Shown piece by piece: positions 8,539-17,254 of a stretch of 64,000 bases of DNA (its first letter is position 1; every line of letters begins with the position of its first letter). Below the pieces are notes generated by a model. That model made no database searches. It was given only the letters and a program-made list of their open reading frames with translations, and had not been told where the DNA came from. The DNA is taken from assembly GCF_003688495.1 (NCBI RefSeq), contig NZ_REFH01000009.1:186001-250000 (forward strand), in the 5' to 3' direction. Made by a program: the position numbers and the translations under genes. The DNA comes from Flavobacterium weaverense. Its GTDB lineage: Bacteria; Bacteroidota; Bacteroidia; Flavobacteriales; Flavobacteriaceae.

Positions 8539-9708
8539 TTACTTCCCCTTTCTTCTATTTCTTTCTGCTTTTATCATTGATAATTCGCGGCTTGTTTGTC
8601 CCGCAACTGAAGTATTTTCTTCAGCACGACGAATTAAGTACGGCATAACATCTTTTACCGGTCCAAAAGGCAAGTATTTAGCGTCGTTATATCCATTTTC
8701 AGCTAAGTTGTAGCTAATATTATCACTCATTCCGTACAATTGACCAAACCAAATACGTTCATCGTTTGCATTTATACCTTTCTCTTTCAATAATTCCATC
8801 AATTTGTAAGTACTCAATTCGTTATGAGTTCCTGCAAAAATTGACATCGTATCTAAATGTTCTGCCATATAACAAACAGTATCATCATAATTTTTATCGG
8901 TAGCTTCTTTAGTTGCGCATATTGGAGATGGATATCCCTTTTCTATAGCGCGAGCTATTTCCTTTTCCATGTAAGCGCCACGAACAAGCTTCATACCAAT
9001 AAAAAATTCTTCTGCTTTTGCTTTTTCATGCAATTGTTTTAAGTAATCTAAACGATCCCAGCGGTACAATTGTAAAGTATTAAAAACAATAGCTTTTTCT
9101 TTATTGAATTTGCGCATCATATTAGTTACCACTTCGTCAGCAGCGTCTTGCATCCAACTCTCTTCTCCATCAATCAACAAAGCGACATTCTTTTTATGAG
9201 CTTCGTTACACACTTGGTCAAAACGAACTAATACTCTATTCCATTCTGCTTGCTCATCAGCAGTTAAAGCAATTTTAGCTCCAATTTTTTCGTACAGTTC
9301 GAAACGGCCAAAACCAGTCGGTTTGAAAACTGCAAATGGAATTGCCTGACGTTCTTTGGCAAATTCAATAGTTTTCAAAGTCATATCTAATGCAGCATCA
9401 AACTGATTTTCCTCTTCTTTTCCTTCAACAGAATAATCTAAAACAGACGAAACTCCTTTCGTATACATCTTATCCACCACTGAAAGACAGTCGTCTTCGT
9501 TCACGCCACCACAAAAATGGTCAAAAACAGTAGCGCGAATCAATCCTTCAACAGGAAGGTTAGCTTTTAGTGCAAAATTTGTAACTGCGGTACCTATTCG
9601 AACTAAAGGTTGATTATCAATCATTTTAAAAAGAAAATAAGCTCTGTCTAGCTCAGTGTCGCTTTTTAACGAAAATGCAACTTGTGTATTATTGAATATT
9701 TTTTCCAT
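8539..9708 (-). CDS. Proline dehydrogenase
   Basis: A 389-residue monofunctional proline dehydrogenase (PRODH domain) that oxidises proline to pyrroline-5-carboxylate with FAD. Support: the family motif VRGAYMEKE, and near the C-terminus PFGPVKDVMPYLIRRAEEN, which contains the double Arg that binds the substrate carboxylate. There is no P5C dehydrogenase domain, so the second step must be coded elsewhere. It is transcribed divergently from aroB, with 92 bases between start codons. A terminator and a low-complexity repeat lie downstream. Confidence 0.93.
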   Translation of the reverse strand: MEKIFNNTQVAFSLKSDTELDRAYFLFKMIDNQPLVRIGTAVTNFALKANLPVEGLIRATVFDHFCGGVNEDDCLSVVDKMYTKGVSSVLDYSVEGKEEENQFDAALDMTLKTIEFAKERQAIPFAVFKPTGFGRFELYEKIGAKIALTADEQAEWNRVLVRFDQVCNEAHKKNVALLIDGEESWMQDAADEVVTNMMRKFNKEKAIVFNTLQLYRWDRLDYLKQLHEKAKAEEFFIGMKLVRGAYMEKEIARAIEKGYPSPICATKEATDKNYDDTVCYMAEHLDTMSIFAGTHNELSTYKLMELLKEKGINANDERIWFGQLYGMSDNISYNLAENGYNDAKYLPFGPVKDVMPYLIRRAEENTSVAGQTSRELSMIKAERNRRKGK

Positions 9709-9800
9709 TTTTTGTGAAATTTTTCTACAAATATAAAGAGACTTTTAAATATTATTCAGCAAAAATTACCTTATTTTGCGGTTATAATAAATTATTTAAG

Positions 9801-10868
9801 ATGCAATCAATTCAAGCCAACAGTTATCCAATTCATTTTAATGAAAAAGCATATGAAGCACTAAATCTTCATATAAACGAAAACAAATATTCAAACCTAT
9901 TTATTATTGTTGACAGTAATACAAATGAGTTTTGTTTACCTCATTTTCTGCCCTTTTTAGAAACTGATTTAACGATTGAAATCATAGAATTTGAAGCTGG
10001 AGAAGTTAATAAAAATATAGAGACTTGCGTCCAAGTCTGGAATGTGTTAACAGAGCTTGGCGCTGACAGAAAAACTTTAATCATTAATTTAGGTGGAGGC
10101 GTTGTAACGGATTTAGGTGGTTTTGTAGCCTCTACTTTTAAAAGAGGTGTTGATTTTATTCACATTCCTACTACCCTACTATCAATGGTTGACGCTTCTG
10201 TAGGTGGAAAAAACGGAGTAGATTTAGGTAATTTAAAGAACCAAATTGGTGTGATCAACGTACCGACAATGGTTCTTATTGATACACAGTATCTTGAAAC
10301 GGTTCCTCAAAACGAAATGCGTTCTGGATTAGCAGAAATGCTAAAACATGGTTTGATTTATGATAAAGAATATTGGGAACAATTTCTGGATTTAAAAGCA
10401 CTCGATTTCGCTGACTTTGACCAATTAATTTACCGATCTGTAGAAATTAAGAACGAAATCGTGACCCAAGATCCCACTGAGAAAAACATCCGCAAAGCAT
10501 TAAATTTCGGACACACGCTCGGTCATGCCATTGAAAGTTATTTTTTAGAAAACGAAGATAAGACTACTTTGTTACACGGTGAGGCAATTGCTGCGGGAAT
10601 GATATTAGAAAGTTATATTTCTATGAGCAAAGAATTGATAAATGAAAACGAATATTCGGAGATCAAATCAAGTCTCAAATCGATATATGAAGACATTCTT
10701 TTTGATGAAAATGATATCGAACCTATACTTGATTTACTTATTCATGATAAAAAGAACGAATATGGTAACATACAGTTTGCACTTATTGAAGGTATCGGAA
10801 AGATTAAAATTAATCAATCAGTTGAAAATGAATTAATTCTTAATGCCTTCGCAGATTATAAATCTTAA
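9801..10868 (+). CDS. aroB: 3-dehydroquinate synthase
   Basis: Converts DAHP to 3-dehydroquinate in the shikimate pathway, using NAD and zinc. The frame is open from 9714, but the ATG at 9801 (MQSIQANSY) gives the usual 355-residue length and the earlier part is non-conserved intergenic sequence. Support: NAD-binding LGGGVVTDLGGFVASTFKRG, then IPTTLLSMVDASVGGKNGVD, GLAEMLKHGLI, and zinc-ligand regions NFGHTLGHAIE and LLHGEAIAAGM. It faces away from proline dehydrogenase and is followed by the polyamine genes. Confidence 0.95.
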   Translation: MQSIQANSYPIHFNEKAYEALNLHINENKYSNLFIIVDSNTNEFCLPHFLPFLETDLTIEIIEFEAGEVNKNIETCVQVWNVLTELGADRKTLIINLGGGVVTDLGGFVASTFKRGVDFIHIPTTLLSMVDASVGGKNGVDLGNLKNQIGVINVPTMVLIDTQYLETVPQNEMRSGLAEMLKHGLIYDKEYWEQFLDLKALDFADFDQLIYRSVEIKNEIVTQDPTEKNIRKALNFGHTLGHAIESYFLENEDKTTLLHGEAIAAGMILESYISMSKELINENEYSEIKSSLKSIYEDILFDENDIEPILDLLIHDKKNEYGNIQFALIEGIGKIKINQSVENELILNAFADYKS

Positions 10869-10912
10869 TTTTATTTTTACAAAAAGGAGATAGTGAGTTT
10901 ATAATATTTTTT

Positions 10913-10920
10913 TACATTTG
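10913..10920 (+). promoter_or_regulatory. -7 promoter element ahead of the small ORF and arginine decarboxylase
   Basis: TACATTTG matches the Bacteroidetes -7 consensus exactly. Transcription would start at or near 10926, the A of the small ORF's ATG, so either the ORF is leaderless or the arginine decarboxylase has a 5' leader of about 230 bases. No convincing -33 box was found. Confidence 0.55.
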
Positions 10921-10925
10921 CATCA

Positions 10926-11105
10926 ATGAAAAAGTGTCAAAATAAGCCAAATTATAGTTCTAATAAAACTCGGAACAATATGTCTTTTCTAAGAATATTG
11001 AAGCGATTTTATTCTATTAAAGGAAACTTTAGTTTTGATGTATTTCAATATATGAAATCAGATCACGAAAAGCTTCAGATTATATATGCAAATATTCGAG
11101 TTTGA
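10926..11105 (+). CDS. Small ORF, 59 residues, possible leader of the polyamine genes
   Basis: The ATG lies 5 bases after a good -7 box and the ORF ends 53 bases before the arginine decarboxylase start. The product is basic and soluble (starts MKKCQNKPNYSSN, ends IIYANIRV) with no motif I recognise. It may be a genuine small protein, an uORF acting as a translational sensor, or simply untranslated leader sequence. Its position between aroB and the decarboxylase makes it worth noting; coding status is uncertain. Confidence 0.4.
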   Translation: MKKCQNKPNYSSNKTRNNMSFLRILKRFYSIKGNFSFDVFQYMKSDHEKLQIIYANIRV

Positions 11106-11158
11106 ATTGTAGCTTAAATTATTTTAAAATATTCTAATCTACTAATTTATTACATCTG

Positions 11159-12559
11159 ATGAACACAAAATATTCTGATTTAATCAATCAAACTTATTAT
11201 TTCCCGCAAGAAGAATTTAAACTGAACAAAGATAATCTTCAATTTCATAATATTGATTTGATGAGTCTTGTTGAAAAATATGGTACGCCATTAAAATTCA
11301 CATATTTACCACAAATTTCAAATAACATCAACAAAGCTAAAGCATGGTTTAGAAAGTCGATGGAAAAAAATAAGTACGAAGCTAAGTATTATTACTGCTA
11401 CTGTACTAAGAGTTCTCATTTTGAATATATAATGAATGAGGCGTTCAAAAACAATATACACATTGAAACATCGTCTGCTTTTGACATTAATATCGTTGAG
11501 AATTTACTTCAAAACGGTAAAATAAACAAAAGTACCTACGTAATATGTAATGGTTTCAAAAGAGACCAATATGTTGAAAATATCGCGCGATTAATTAATA
11601 ATGGTCATAAGAATACGATTCCTATTATTGATAATTACGAAGAGCTAGATTTACTTCAAGCAGAAATCAAAGGTAAATTCAAAATTGGAATTCGTATCGC
11701 TGCGGAAGAAGAACCAAAGTTTGAGTTTTATACTTCAAGACTTGGAATAGGATACAAAAACATAGTAAGCTTTTACAAGAAACAAATTCAAGATAATAAA
11801 AATTTGGAACTGAAAATGTTGCACTTTTTTATCAATACTGGGATTAACGACAATGCTTATTACTGGAACGAACTTGTAAAATGTATCAAAGTTTATGTTG
11901 CCTTGAAAAAGGAATGTCCATCATTAGACGGATTAAACATTGGTGGTGGTTTTCCAATTAAAAACTCTCTAGCATTCGATTTCGATTATCAATATATGAT
12001 CGACGAAATTATTAACCAAATCAAAATTGCTTGCGACGAAGCAGAAGTTGATGTTCCTAATATTTTTACAGAGTTTGGATCGTTTACAGTAGGAGAAAGC
12101 GGTGGAGCTATTTATCAGATTTTGTATCAAAAACAACAAAACGATAGAGAGAAATGGAATATGATTGATTCTTCTTTCATTACTACTTTACCAGATACTT
12201 GGGCAATTAATAAGCGTTTTATAATGCTTGCTGTTAATCGCTGGAATGATACGTATGAAAGAGTTTTGCTAGGCGGAATGACTTGTGATAGTGATGACTA
12301 TTACAACTCTGAACAAAACATGAACGCAATTTATTTACCTAAATACAATAAAGAAAAACCACTTTATATTGGTTTTTTTAACACTGGAGCTTATCAAGAA
12401 ACAATAGGTGGATATGGTGGTTTGCACCACTGTTTGATTCCGCAGCCAAAACATATTTTGATTGATAGAGATGAAAATGGTATATTGGCAACTGAAGTTT
12501 TCTCAGAGCAACAAACTGCTGACGAGGTACTTAAAATATTAGGTTACGATAAAAAATAA
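11159..12559 (+). CDS. speA: Arginine decarboxylase, short fold-III PLP type
   Basis: A 466-residue PLP-dependent decarboxylase of the alanine-racemase fold. Lys84 in YCTKSSHFEY is the likely PLP Schiff-base lysine. A glycine loop (LNIGGGFP) would hold the phosphate, and TEFGSFTVGESGG follows. It is shorter than the classical 630-residue biosynthetic SpeA of E. coli and matches the form placed next to a deoxyhypusine-synthase-like gene in Flavobacteriia. Inferred reaction: arginine to agmatine. A related amino-acid or carboxynorspermidine decarboxylase activity cannot be excluded by sequence alone. The next gene follows after 102 bases. Confidence 0.8.
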   Translation: MNTKYSDLINQTYYFPQEEFKLNKDNLQFHNIDLMSLVEKYGTPLKFTYLPQISNNINKAKAWFRKSMEKNKYEAKYYYCYCTKSSHFEYIMNEAFKNNIHIETSSAFDINIVENLLQNGKINKSTYVICNGFKRDQYVENIARLINNGHKNTIPIIDNYEELDLLQAEIKGKFKIGIRIAAEEEPKFEFYTSRLGIGYKNIVSFYKKQIQDNKNLELKMLHFFINTGINDNAYYWNELVKCIKVYVALKKECPSLDGLNIGGGFPIKNSLAFDFDYQYMIDEIINQIKIACDEAEVDVPNIFTEFGSFTVGESGGAIYQILYQKQQNDREKWNMIDSSFITTLPDTWAINKRFIMLAVNRWNDTYERVLLGGMTCDSDDYYNSEQNMNAIYLPKYNKEKPLYIGFFNTGAYQETIGGYGGLHHCLIPQPKHILIDRDENGILATEVFSEQQTADEVLKILGYDKK

Positions 12560-12661
12560 TATATATTTGTCTATTAGCTAAGTAATTTTTATAAATTGCT
12601 TTATTTATAAATCAAATTTATGTAAGACTTTTTAAGATTAAATAAAATAAATAAAAACAAA

Positions 12662-13636
12662 ATGAGTAAAGGACCAATCAGCCAATTTATTGAGAAGAAT
12701 TATCTGCATTTTAATGCAGCTGCTTTAGTGGATGCTGCAAAAGGATATGAAGAACATTTATTAGATAATGGGAAAATGATGATTACGCTTGGTGGTGCGA
12801 TGAGTACTGCTGAACTTGGAAAATCATTAGCAGAAATGATCCGTCAGGACAAAGTACATATCATTTCATGTACTGGAGCTAATCTTGAAGAAGATATTAT
12901 GAACTTAGTTGCTCATAACTCTTACAAGAGAATCCCAAATTACAGAGATTTAACACCTCAAGAAGAGCGCGATTTATTAGACAATCACTTTAATCGTGTA
13001 ACTGATACTTGTATTCCTGAAGAAGAAGCCTTTAGAAGATTACAATCACATTTATTCGACATTTGGAACAAAGCTGATAAATCTGGAGAACGTTTTTTTC
13101 CACATGAATTTATGTTCCAAATGATTAACTCAGGAGTTTTAGAGCAGTATTACGAAATTGATCCAAAAGATTCTTGGATGGTTGCTGCAGCTGAAAAAAA
13201 TCTTCCAATAGTAGTTCCAGGTTGGGAAGACAGTACGATGGGAAATATTTTTGCATCGTATTGCATCAAAGGAGAATTCAAACCAACAACTACAAAAAGC
13301 GGAATTGAATACATGATGTGGTTAGCGGATTGGTATCCAAAAAACTGTGGTGGTAAAGGAATCGGTTTCTTCCAGATTGGTGGTGGAATTGCTGGTGACT
13401 TCCCTATATGTGTGGTACCAATGCTAGATCAAGATTTAGAAGTAGAAAATGTTCCTTTTTGGAGCTATTTCTGTCAAATTTCAGATTCTACAACAAGTTA
13501 CGGTTCATATTCAGGAGCAGTGCCAAATGAAAAAATTACTTGGGGTAAGTTAGATATTACAACTCCTAAATTTATCATCGAGTCTGATGCTACAATTGTA
13601 GCACCATTAATTTTCGCTTATTTATTAGACCTATAG
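12662..13636 (+). CDS. Deoxyhypusine synthase-like enzyme
   Basis: A 324-residue member of the deoxyhypusine synthase family. In eukaryotes and archaea this enzyme moves an aminobutyl group from spermidine to eIF5A; bacteria lack eIF5A, and bacterial members are thought to act on small amines, as homospermidine synthase does. Visible features: early motif ITLGGAMSTAELG, NAD-pocket region ISCTGANLEED, FQIGGGIAGDFPI, and the active-site segment VPNEKITWGKLD, in which Lys296 matches the enzyme lysine that carries the aminobutyl intermediate. It directly follows arginine decarboxylase, so a polyamine role is likely. No agmatinase lies between them. Confidence 0.85.
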   Translation: MSKGPISQFIEKNYLHFNAAALVDAAKGYEEHLLDNGKMMITLGGAMSTAELGKSLAEMIRQDKVHIISCTGANLEEDIMNLVAHNSYKRIPNYRDLTPQEERDLLDNHFNRVTDTCIPEEEAFRRLQSHLFDIWNKADKSGERFFPHEFMFQMINSGVLEQYYEIDPKDSWMVAAAEKNLPIVVPGWEDSTMGNIFASYCIKGEFKPTTTKSGIEYMMWLADWYPKNCGGKGIGFFQIGGGIAGDFPICVVPMLDQDLEVENVPFWSYFCQISDSTTSYGSYSGAVPNEKITWGKLDITTPKFIIESDATIVAPLIFAYLLDL

Positions 13637-13643
13637 CATATTT

Positions 13644-14045
13644 ATGAAAAGAGTAATAGTTGATTACGCCAAACTTACGAACGAAATTTTAAATCTACTA
13701 GTAGAAAAATTTCCAGATGGTTATGATGATTCAAACATCATAAGTTTTAGAAACGCTAAAAATGAATTGATTGAAGCAGTCGAGGTTCGCACTGATGATA
13801 CAATTTATTTGGTAAAAGTGAGCACAAAACTTTCTGATAGAATTGAAAATTATGACGAAGATGAGGAAATGTTAATTGACGAAGTTGTTGAGCCGATAAA
13901 AGGTCTAGACTTAGATGATGATATTGACGATGATGACGAAGATGATGCTATCGATAAGCCAGATACTGGCGATGATGAAGATGACGAAGATGCAGATGAA
14001 AAAGATTATGCAGATGAAGAAGACGATCAAGATGATGAAGATTAA
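13644..14045 (+). CDS. Small protein with very acidic C-terminal tail
   Basis: A 133-residue protein that I do not recognise. Residues 1 to about 75 form a compact, normally composed domain (MKRVIVDYAKLTNEILN, then IEAVEVRTDDTIYLVKVS). Residues 85-133 are almost entirely Asp and Glu with a few Lys, Ala and Gly. It starts 7 bases after the deoxyhypusine synthase-like gene and is probably co-transcribed with it. A terminator follows. Acidic tails of this kind often mimic nucleic acid or bind basic proteins; that is inference only. Confidence 0.75.
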   Translation: MKRVIVDYAKLTNEILNLLVEKFPDGYDDSNIISFRNAKNELIEAVEVRTDDTIYLVKVSTKLSDRIENYDEDEEMLIDEVVEPIKGLDLDDDIDDDDEDDAIDKPDTGDDEDDEDADEKDYADEEDDQDDED

Positions 14046-14072
14046 TTTCTATCATTCTTACTTATACAATTT

Positions 14073-14104
14073 AAAAGGAACTCTTAAATGAGTTCCTTTT
14101 TTTT
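14073..14104 (+). terminator. Rho-independent terminator of the polyamine operon
   Basis: An 11-bp stem (AAAAGGAACTC with GAGTTCCTTTT), a 6-base loop and a T run, 27 bases after the acidic-tail gene. Confidence 0.85.
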
Positions 14105-14135
14105 ATTACTTTAGTTTCAAAACGTACACGCCACA

Positions 14136-16247
14136 ATGACTACCCAAATCTTACACGACACATTAAAGGAAAATTTTGGATTTGAAAAATTCAGACCTAA
14201 TCAAGAAGACATAATTAATGGCGTGCTTTCTGGACAAGATACTTTAGCAATCATGCCCACTGGTGGTGGGAAATCAATCTGTTTTCAATTGCCTGCGTTG
14301 CTCTTTCCGGGTATTACAATAGTTATTTCGCCACTTATTGCTTTAATGAAAGATCAAGTTGATAGTTTGAAAGCAAATGGCATTGCAGCATGCTTTATTA
14401 ACAGTAGTCAAACAGAAGGCGAACGTCAATTCTACATCGAAAGTCTAAAAAACAACACAATAAAATTAGTTTACATTGCGCCTGAGAGTTTGTCTTTTCT
14501 AGATACTATTTTTAATAGTCTAACAATTAGTCTGATTGCAATTGATGAAGCACATTGTATTTCTGCATGGGGACATGACTTTAGGCCAGCTTATACTAAC
14601 CTAGGATATTTAAAAAATCGCTTCCCTTCTACTCCAATCTTAGCTTTAACTGCAACGGCTGATAAAGCTACACGTAAGGATATTACCGATCAACTAAACT
14701 TAATAAATCCAACTATCTTCGTAGCTTCTTTTGATCGGAAAAATTTAAGTTTAGAAGTTCGTCCCGCTTTAGACCGCGTCAAACAAATTATCGATTTTAT
14801 AAAAGAGAAGCCAAATGAGTCGGGAATAATTTACTGCTTAAGTAGAAAAACCACTGAGGAGCTTGCTGAAAAATTACAAAAAGTTGGAGTCAATGCAAAA
14901 GCCTATCATGCAGGTTTGGATAATAAAATTCGGTCAACAACGCAAGACCAATTTATAAATGATGATTGCCAAGTAGTTTGTGCTACAATTGCTTTTGGGA
15001 TGGGAATTGACAAATCAAATGTGCGTTGGGTTATTCACTATAATTTACCAAAAAATATAGAAGGTTATTATCAAGAGATTGGTCGTGCGGGTCGCGATGG
15101 TCTGCCATCTGAAACCGTATTATTCGAAAGTTACGGCGACATGATTCAGCTTCAAAAATTTGCTTCTCAAGGTTTAAACGCCGAAGTGCAATTAGCAAAA
15201 CTAGAGCGAATGAAACAATATGCCGACGCATTAAGCTGTCGTCGCAAAATTCTTCTTTCCTATTTTGGCGAACTTGTTACTGATAATTGTGGAAATTGCG
15301 ATATCTGCAAAAACCCACCTTCATTTTTTGATGGAACTGTAATTGCTCAAAAAGCATTATCAGCCATTATTCGTTTGCAGGAAATTGAACCTTTACCAGT
15401 TATTATTGACTTTTTAAGAGGTTCTAAAAACGCATATATTTACGAAAAAGAGTATCAGCACTTGAAAACATATGGTGTGGGCGCTGATCTTTCTTGGTTT
15501 GATTGGAATCAATATTTAATCCAGCTGATAAATTTAGGCTATTGCGAAATTGCATTTCATCAGCAAAATAAAATTAGATTAACCGCTTTTGCAAAAAAAG
15601 TGCTTTTTGAAGGAGAAAAAGTGCAATTAACAACCGTACAGAAAATTAACGTAGATAAGATTGAATTAAAAGAAAAGAAATCAAAAACCACTGCTAATTC
15701 TCTTTTCGAAAACTTGAGAAAATTGCGTTATGAAATTTCTAAGGAAGTAGAAGTTCCGGCTTATGTGATATTTAGCGATGCCGCTTTGCGCCAAATGGAA
15801 ACCGAGCGTCCTATGAGCGATCAGGAACTTTTAGCCATTGACGGTGTGGGAAAAGCAAAGCTAGAAAAATATGGCGATATTTTTATTAAAGCTATAATTG
15901 ATTTTCAGAAAGCCAAATTAGTTACTAAAAAGAAAGAAGGGACAACTTACAAAGAAACTTTAGAACTATACAATAGTGGATTATCAGTTGGAGCTATCGC
16001 AGAGAAGCGGAAATTAGGTTTAAGTACAATTATGTCACACTTAGCTAAACTATACCTAGACGGATCAGCGATTGACTTAAAAACATTTGTTTCAACTGAG
16101 GAAGTTAGTGAAATTGCAATAGCTAAACAAAAGCTTGAATCTCCAGTTGCCTTAAAACCTTATTTTGATTATTTCGAAGAGAAAATAGATTACGGAAAAA
16201 TCAGATTAGGTTTAGCGATACTCGAAAAAGAAAATACAATTAGTTAA
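14136..16247 (+). CDS. recQ: ATP-dependent DNA helicase RecQ
   Basis: A 703-residue superfamily 2 3'-5' helicase. Walker A is MPTGGGKSICFQ (about residue 41) and the DEAH box is IDEAHCISAWGHDFRP (Asp137). Helicase motif VI is QEIGRAGRDG. The zinc site has cysteines CRRK and CGNCDIC. An RQC winged helix follows, then an HRDC domain (about 535-620, MSDQELLAIDGVGKAKLEKYG), and a C-terminal helix-turn-helix extension with YNSGLSVGAIAEKRKLGLSTIMSHL. It unwinds recombination and replication intermediates. The next gene, a base-excision glycosylase, starts 2 bases after its stop, suggesting translational coupling. Confidence 0.95.
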   Translation: MTTQILHDTLKENFGFEKFRPNQEDIINGVLSGQDTLAIMPTGGGKSICFQLPALLFPGITIVISPLIALMKDQVDSLKANGIAACFINSSQTEGERQFYIESLKNNTIKLVYIAPESLSFLDTIFNSLTISLIAIDEAHCISAWGHDFRPAYTNLGYLKNRFPSTPILALTATADKATRKDITDQLNLINPTIFVASFDRKNLSLEVRPALDRVKQIIDFIKEKPNESGIIYCLSRKTTEELAEKLQKVGVNAKAYHAGLDNKIRSTTQDQFINDDCQVVCATIAFGMGIDKSNVRWVIHYNLPKNIEGYYQEIGRAGRDGLPSETVLFESYGDMIQLQKFASQGLNAEVQLAKLERMKQYADALSCRRKILLSYFGELVTDNCGNCDICKNPPSFFDGTVIAQKALSAIIRLQEIEPLPVIIDFLRGSKNAYIYEKEYQHLKTYGVGADLSWFDWNQYLIQLINLGYCEIAFHQQNKIRLTAFAKKVLFEGEKVQLTTVQKINVDKIELKEKKSKTTANSLFENLRKLRYEISKEVEVPAYVIFSDAALRQMETERPMSDQELLAIDGVGKAKLEKYGDIFIKAIIDFQKAKLVTKKKEGTTYKETLELYNSGLSVGAIAEKRKLGLSTIMSHLAKLYLDGSAIDLKTFVSTEEVSEIAIAKQKLESPVALKPYFDYFEEKIDYGKIRLGLAILEKENTIS

Positions 16248-16249
16248 TT

Positions 16250-16726
16250 ATGATTAATTCCTTCCAACCATTCGTAGATTCTAGTACCAAGATTTTAATT
16301 TTAGGAACTATGCCTGGAATAGCATCTCTTGAAAAACAAGAATATTACGCGCATCTGCAAAATCATTTCTGGCGTATTATCTACAAATTATATAGTGATC
16401 AAGAAGTTTCCACATTATTTTCAGATAAAATCAAAATTTTAAAGGCAAATTCTATCGGAATATGGGACGTATTGGAAAATTGCGAGCGAAAAGGAAGTTT
16501 AGACATGCATATTAAAAATTACAAGGAAAATGATTTTGAATCACTTTTTAAAAAATTTCCTGCAATACACAAAATTGCCTTTAATGGTAAAGAGAGTCAT
16601 AAGTACTTTTATAAGAAATTTGGACAAATAAAAGGCATCACGTATTACGTAATGCCTTCTACAAGTCCTGCTAACACAATGTCTTTCGAAAAAAAATTAG
16701 AAATATGGTATGCGATAAAAGAGTAA
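16250..16726 (+). CDS. DNA-deoxyinosine / uracil-DNA-type glycosylase (MUG-like)
   Basis: A 158-residue member of the uracil-DNA glycosylase superfamily. Motifs are LILGTMPGIASLE (active-site loop), YYAHLQNHFWRI, IGIWDVLENCERKGSLD and PSTSPANT. This combination matches the hypoxanthine-DNA glycosylase branch, which removes deaminated adenine (hypoxanthine), and sometimes uracil, from DNA. Its 2-base spacing from recQ puts it in the same transcript and the same DNA-repair context. It converges with the DinB-family gene with one base between them. Confidence 0.85.
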   Translation: MINSFQPFVDSSTKILILGTMPGIASLEKQEYYAHLQNHFWRIIYKLYSDQEVSTLFSDKIKILKANSIGIWDVLENCERKGSLDMHIKNYKENDFESLFKKFPAIHKIAFNGKESHKYFYKKFGQIKGITYYVMPSTSPANTMSFEKKLEIWYAIKE

Positions 16727-16727
16727 A

Positions 16728-17243
16728 TTATAAATAACGCTCTTCAAAAACTTTTTGATGGTGTTTTTGATGACCTATCATAATAAACCCAATCGCACGT
16801 ACAGATACACCAGCATTAGATGCAATTCCCGTTCTTTCTAATTGTTCTACCGAAAGACTTTTAAATAAAAAAATATTTGAATGCCTCACAGCTGAAAACT
16901 CAGTTAATAAGTCTTGAAGACCGCGATTATTAGCCGCAGTGTTAATTATATATTCATTTTCATCAAATCCCGGTAACGGAGTTTTATCATTTCTTGAAAT
17001 GCGTAAAGCACGATACGCAAAAATTCGCTCTGTATCTATTATATGTTGAATGATTTCTTTGATAGTCCACTTTCCCTCAGCATACCGATAGTCAAATTTA
17101 TCCATAGGAATATTTTGCACAAAATGTATGAAATCATGTAGTGATATTTCTAGTTCTTCGATCAATGTTATCTCCCCCAAAGCATTAATATAAGGGAAAT
17201 AAGATTCGGCATACTCTTTAACTGGTAATTGTGATAGTTTCAT
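16728..17243 (-). CDS. DinB-family (DinB_2) metal-dependent protein
   Basis: A 171-residue four-helix protein of the DinB/YfiT-like family, which includes metal-dependent transferases using bacillithiol or similar thiols. Likely nickel or zinc ligands are the His of IIQHIIDTERIFAYRALRIS and the two of IGHQKHHQKVF. It is not related to the DNA polymerase called DinB. It lies 11 bases downstream of ppc and is probably on the ppc transcript. The substrate is unknown. Confidence 0.8.
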   Translation of the reverse strand: MKLSQLPVKEYAESYFPYINALGEITLIEELEISLHDFIHFVQNIPMDKFDYRYAEGKWTIKEIIQHIIDTERIFAYRALRISRNDKTPLPGFDENEYIINTAANNRGLQDLLTEFSAVRHSNIFLFKSLSVEQLERTGIASNAGVSVRAIGFIMIGHQKHHQKVFEERYL

Positions 17244-17254
17244 TTTTTTATCTT

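Noticed and set aside
16728..17243. DNA polymerase IV, from the name DinB
   Set aside because: The sequence is the small metal-binding DinB/YfiT-like four-helix family and has no polymerase motifs.
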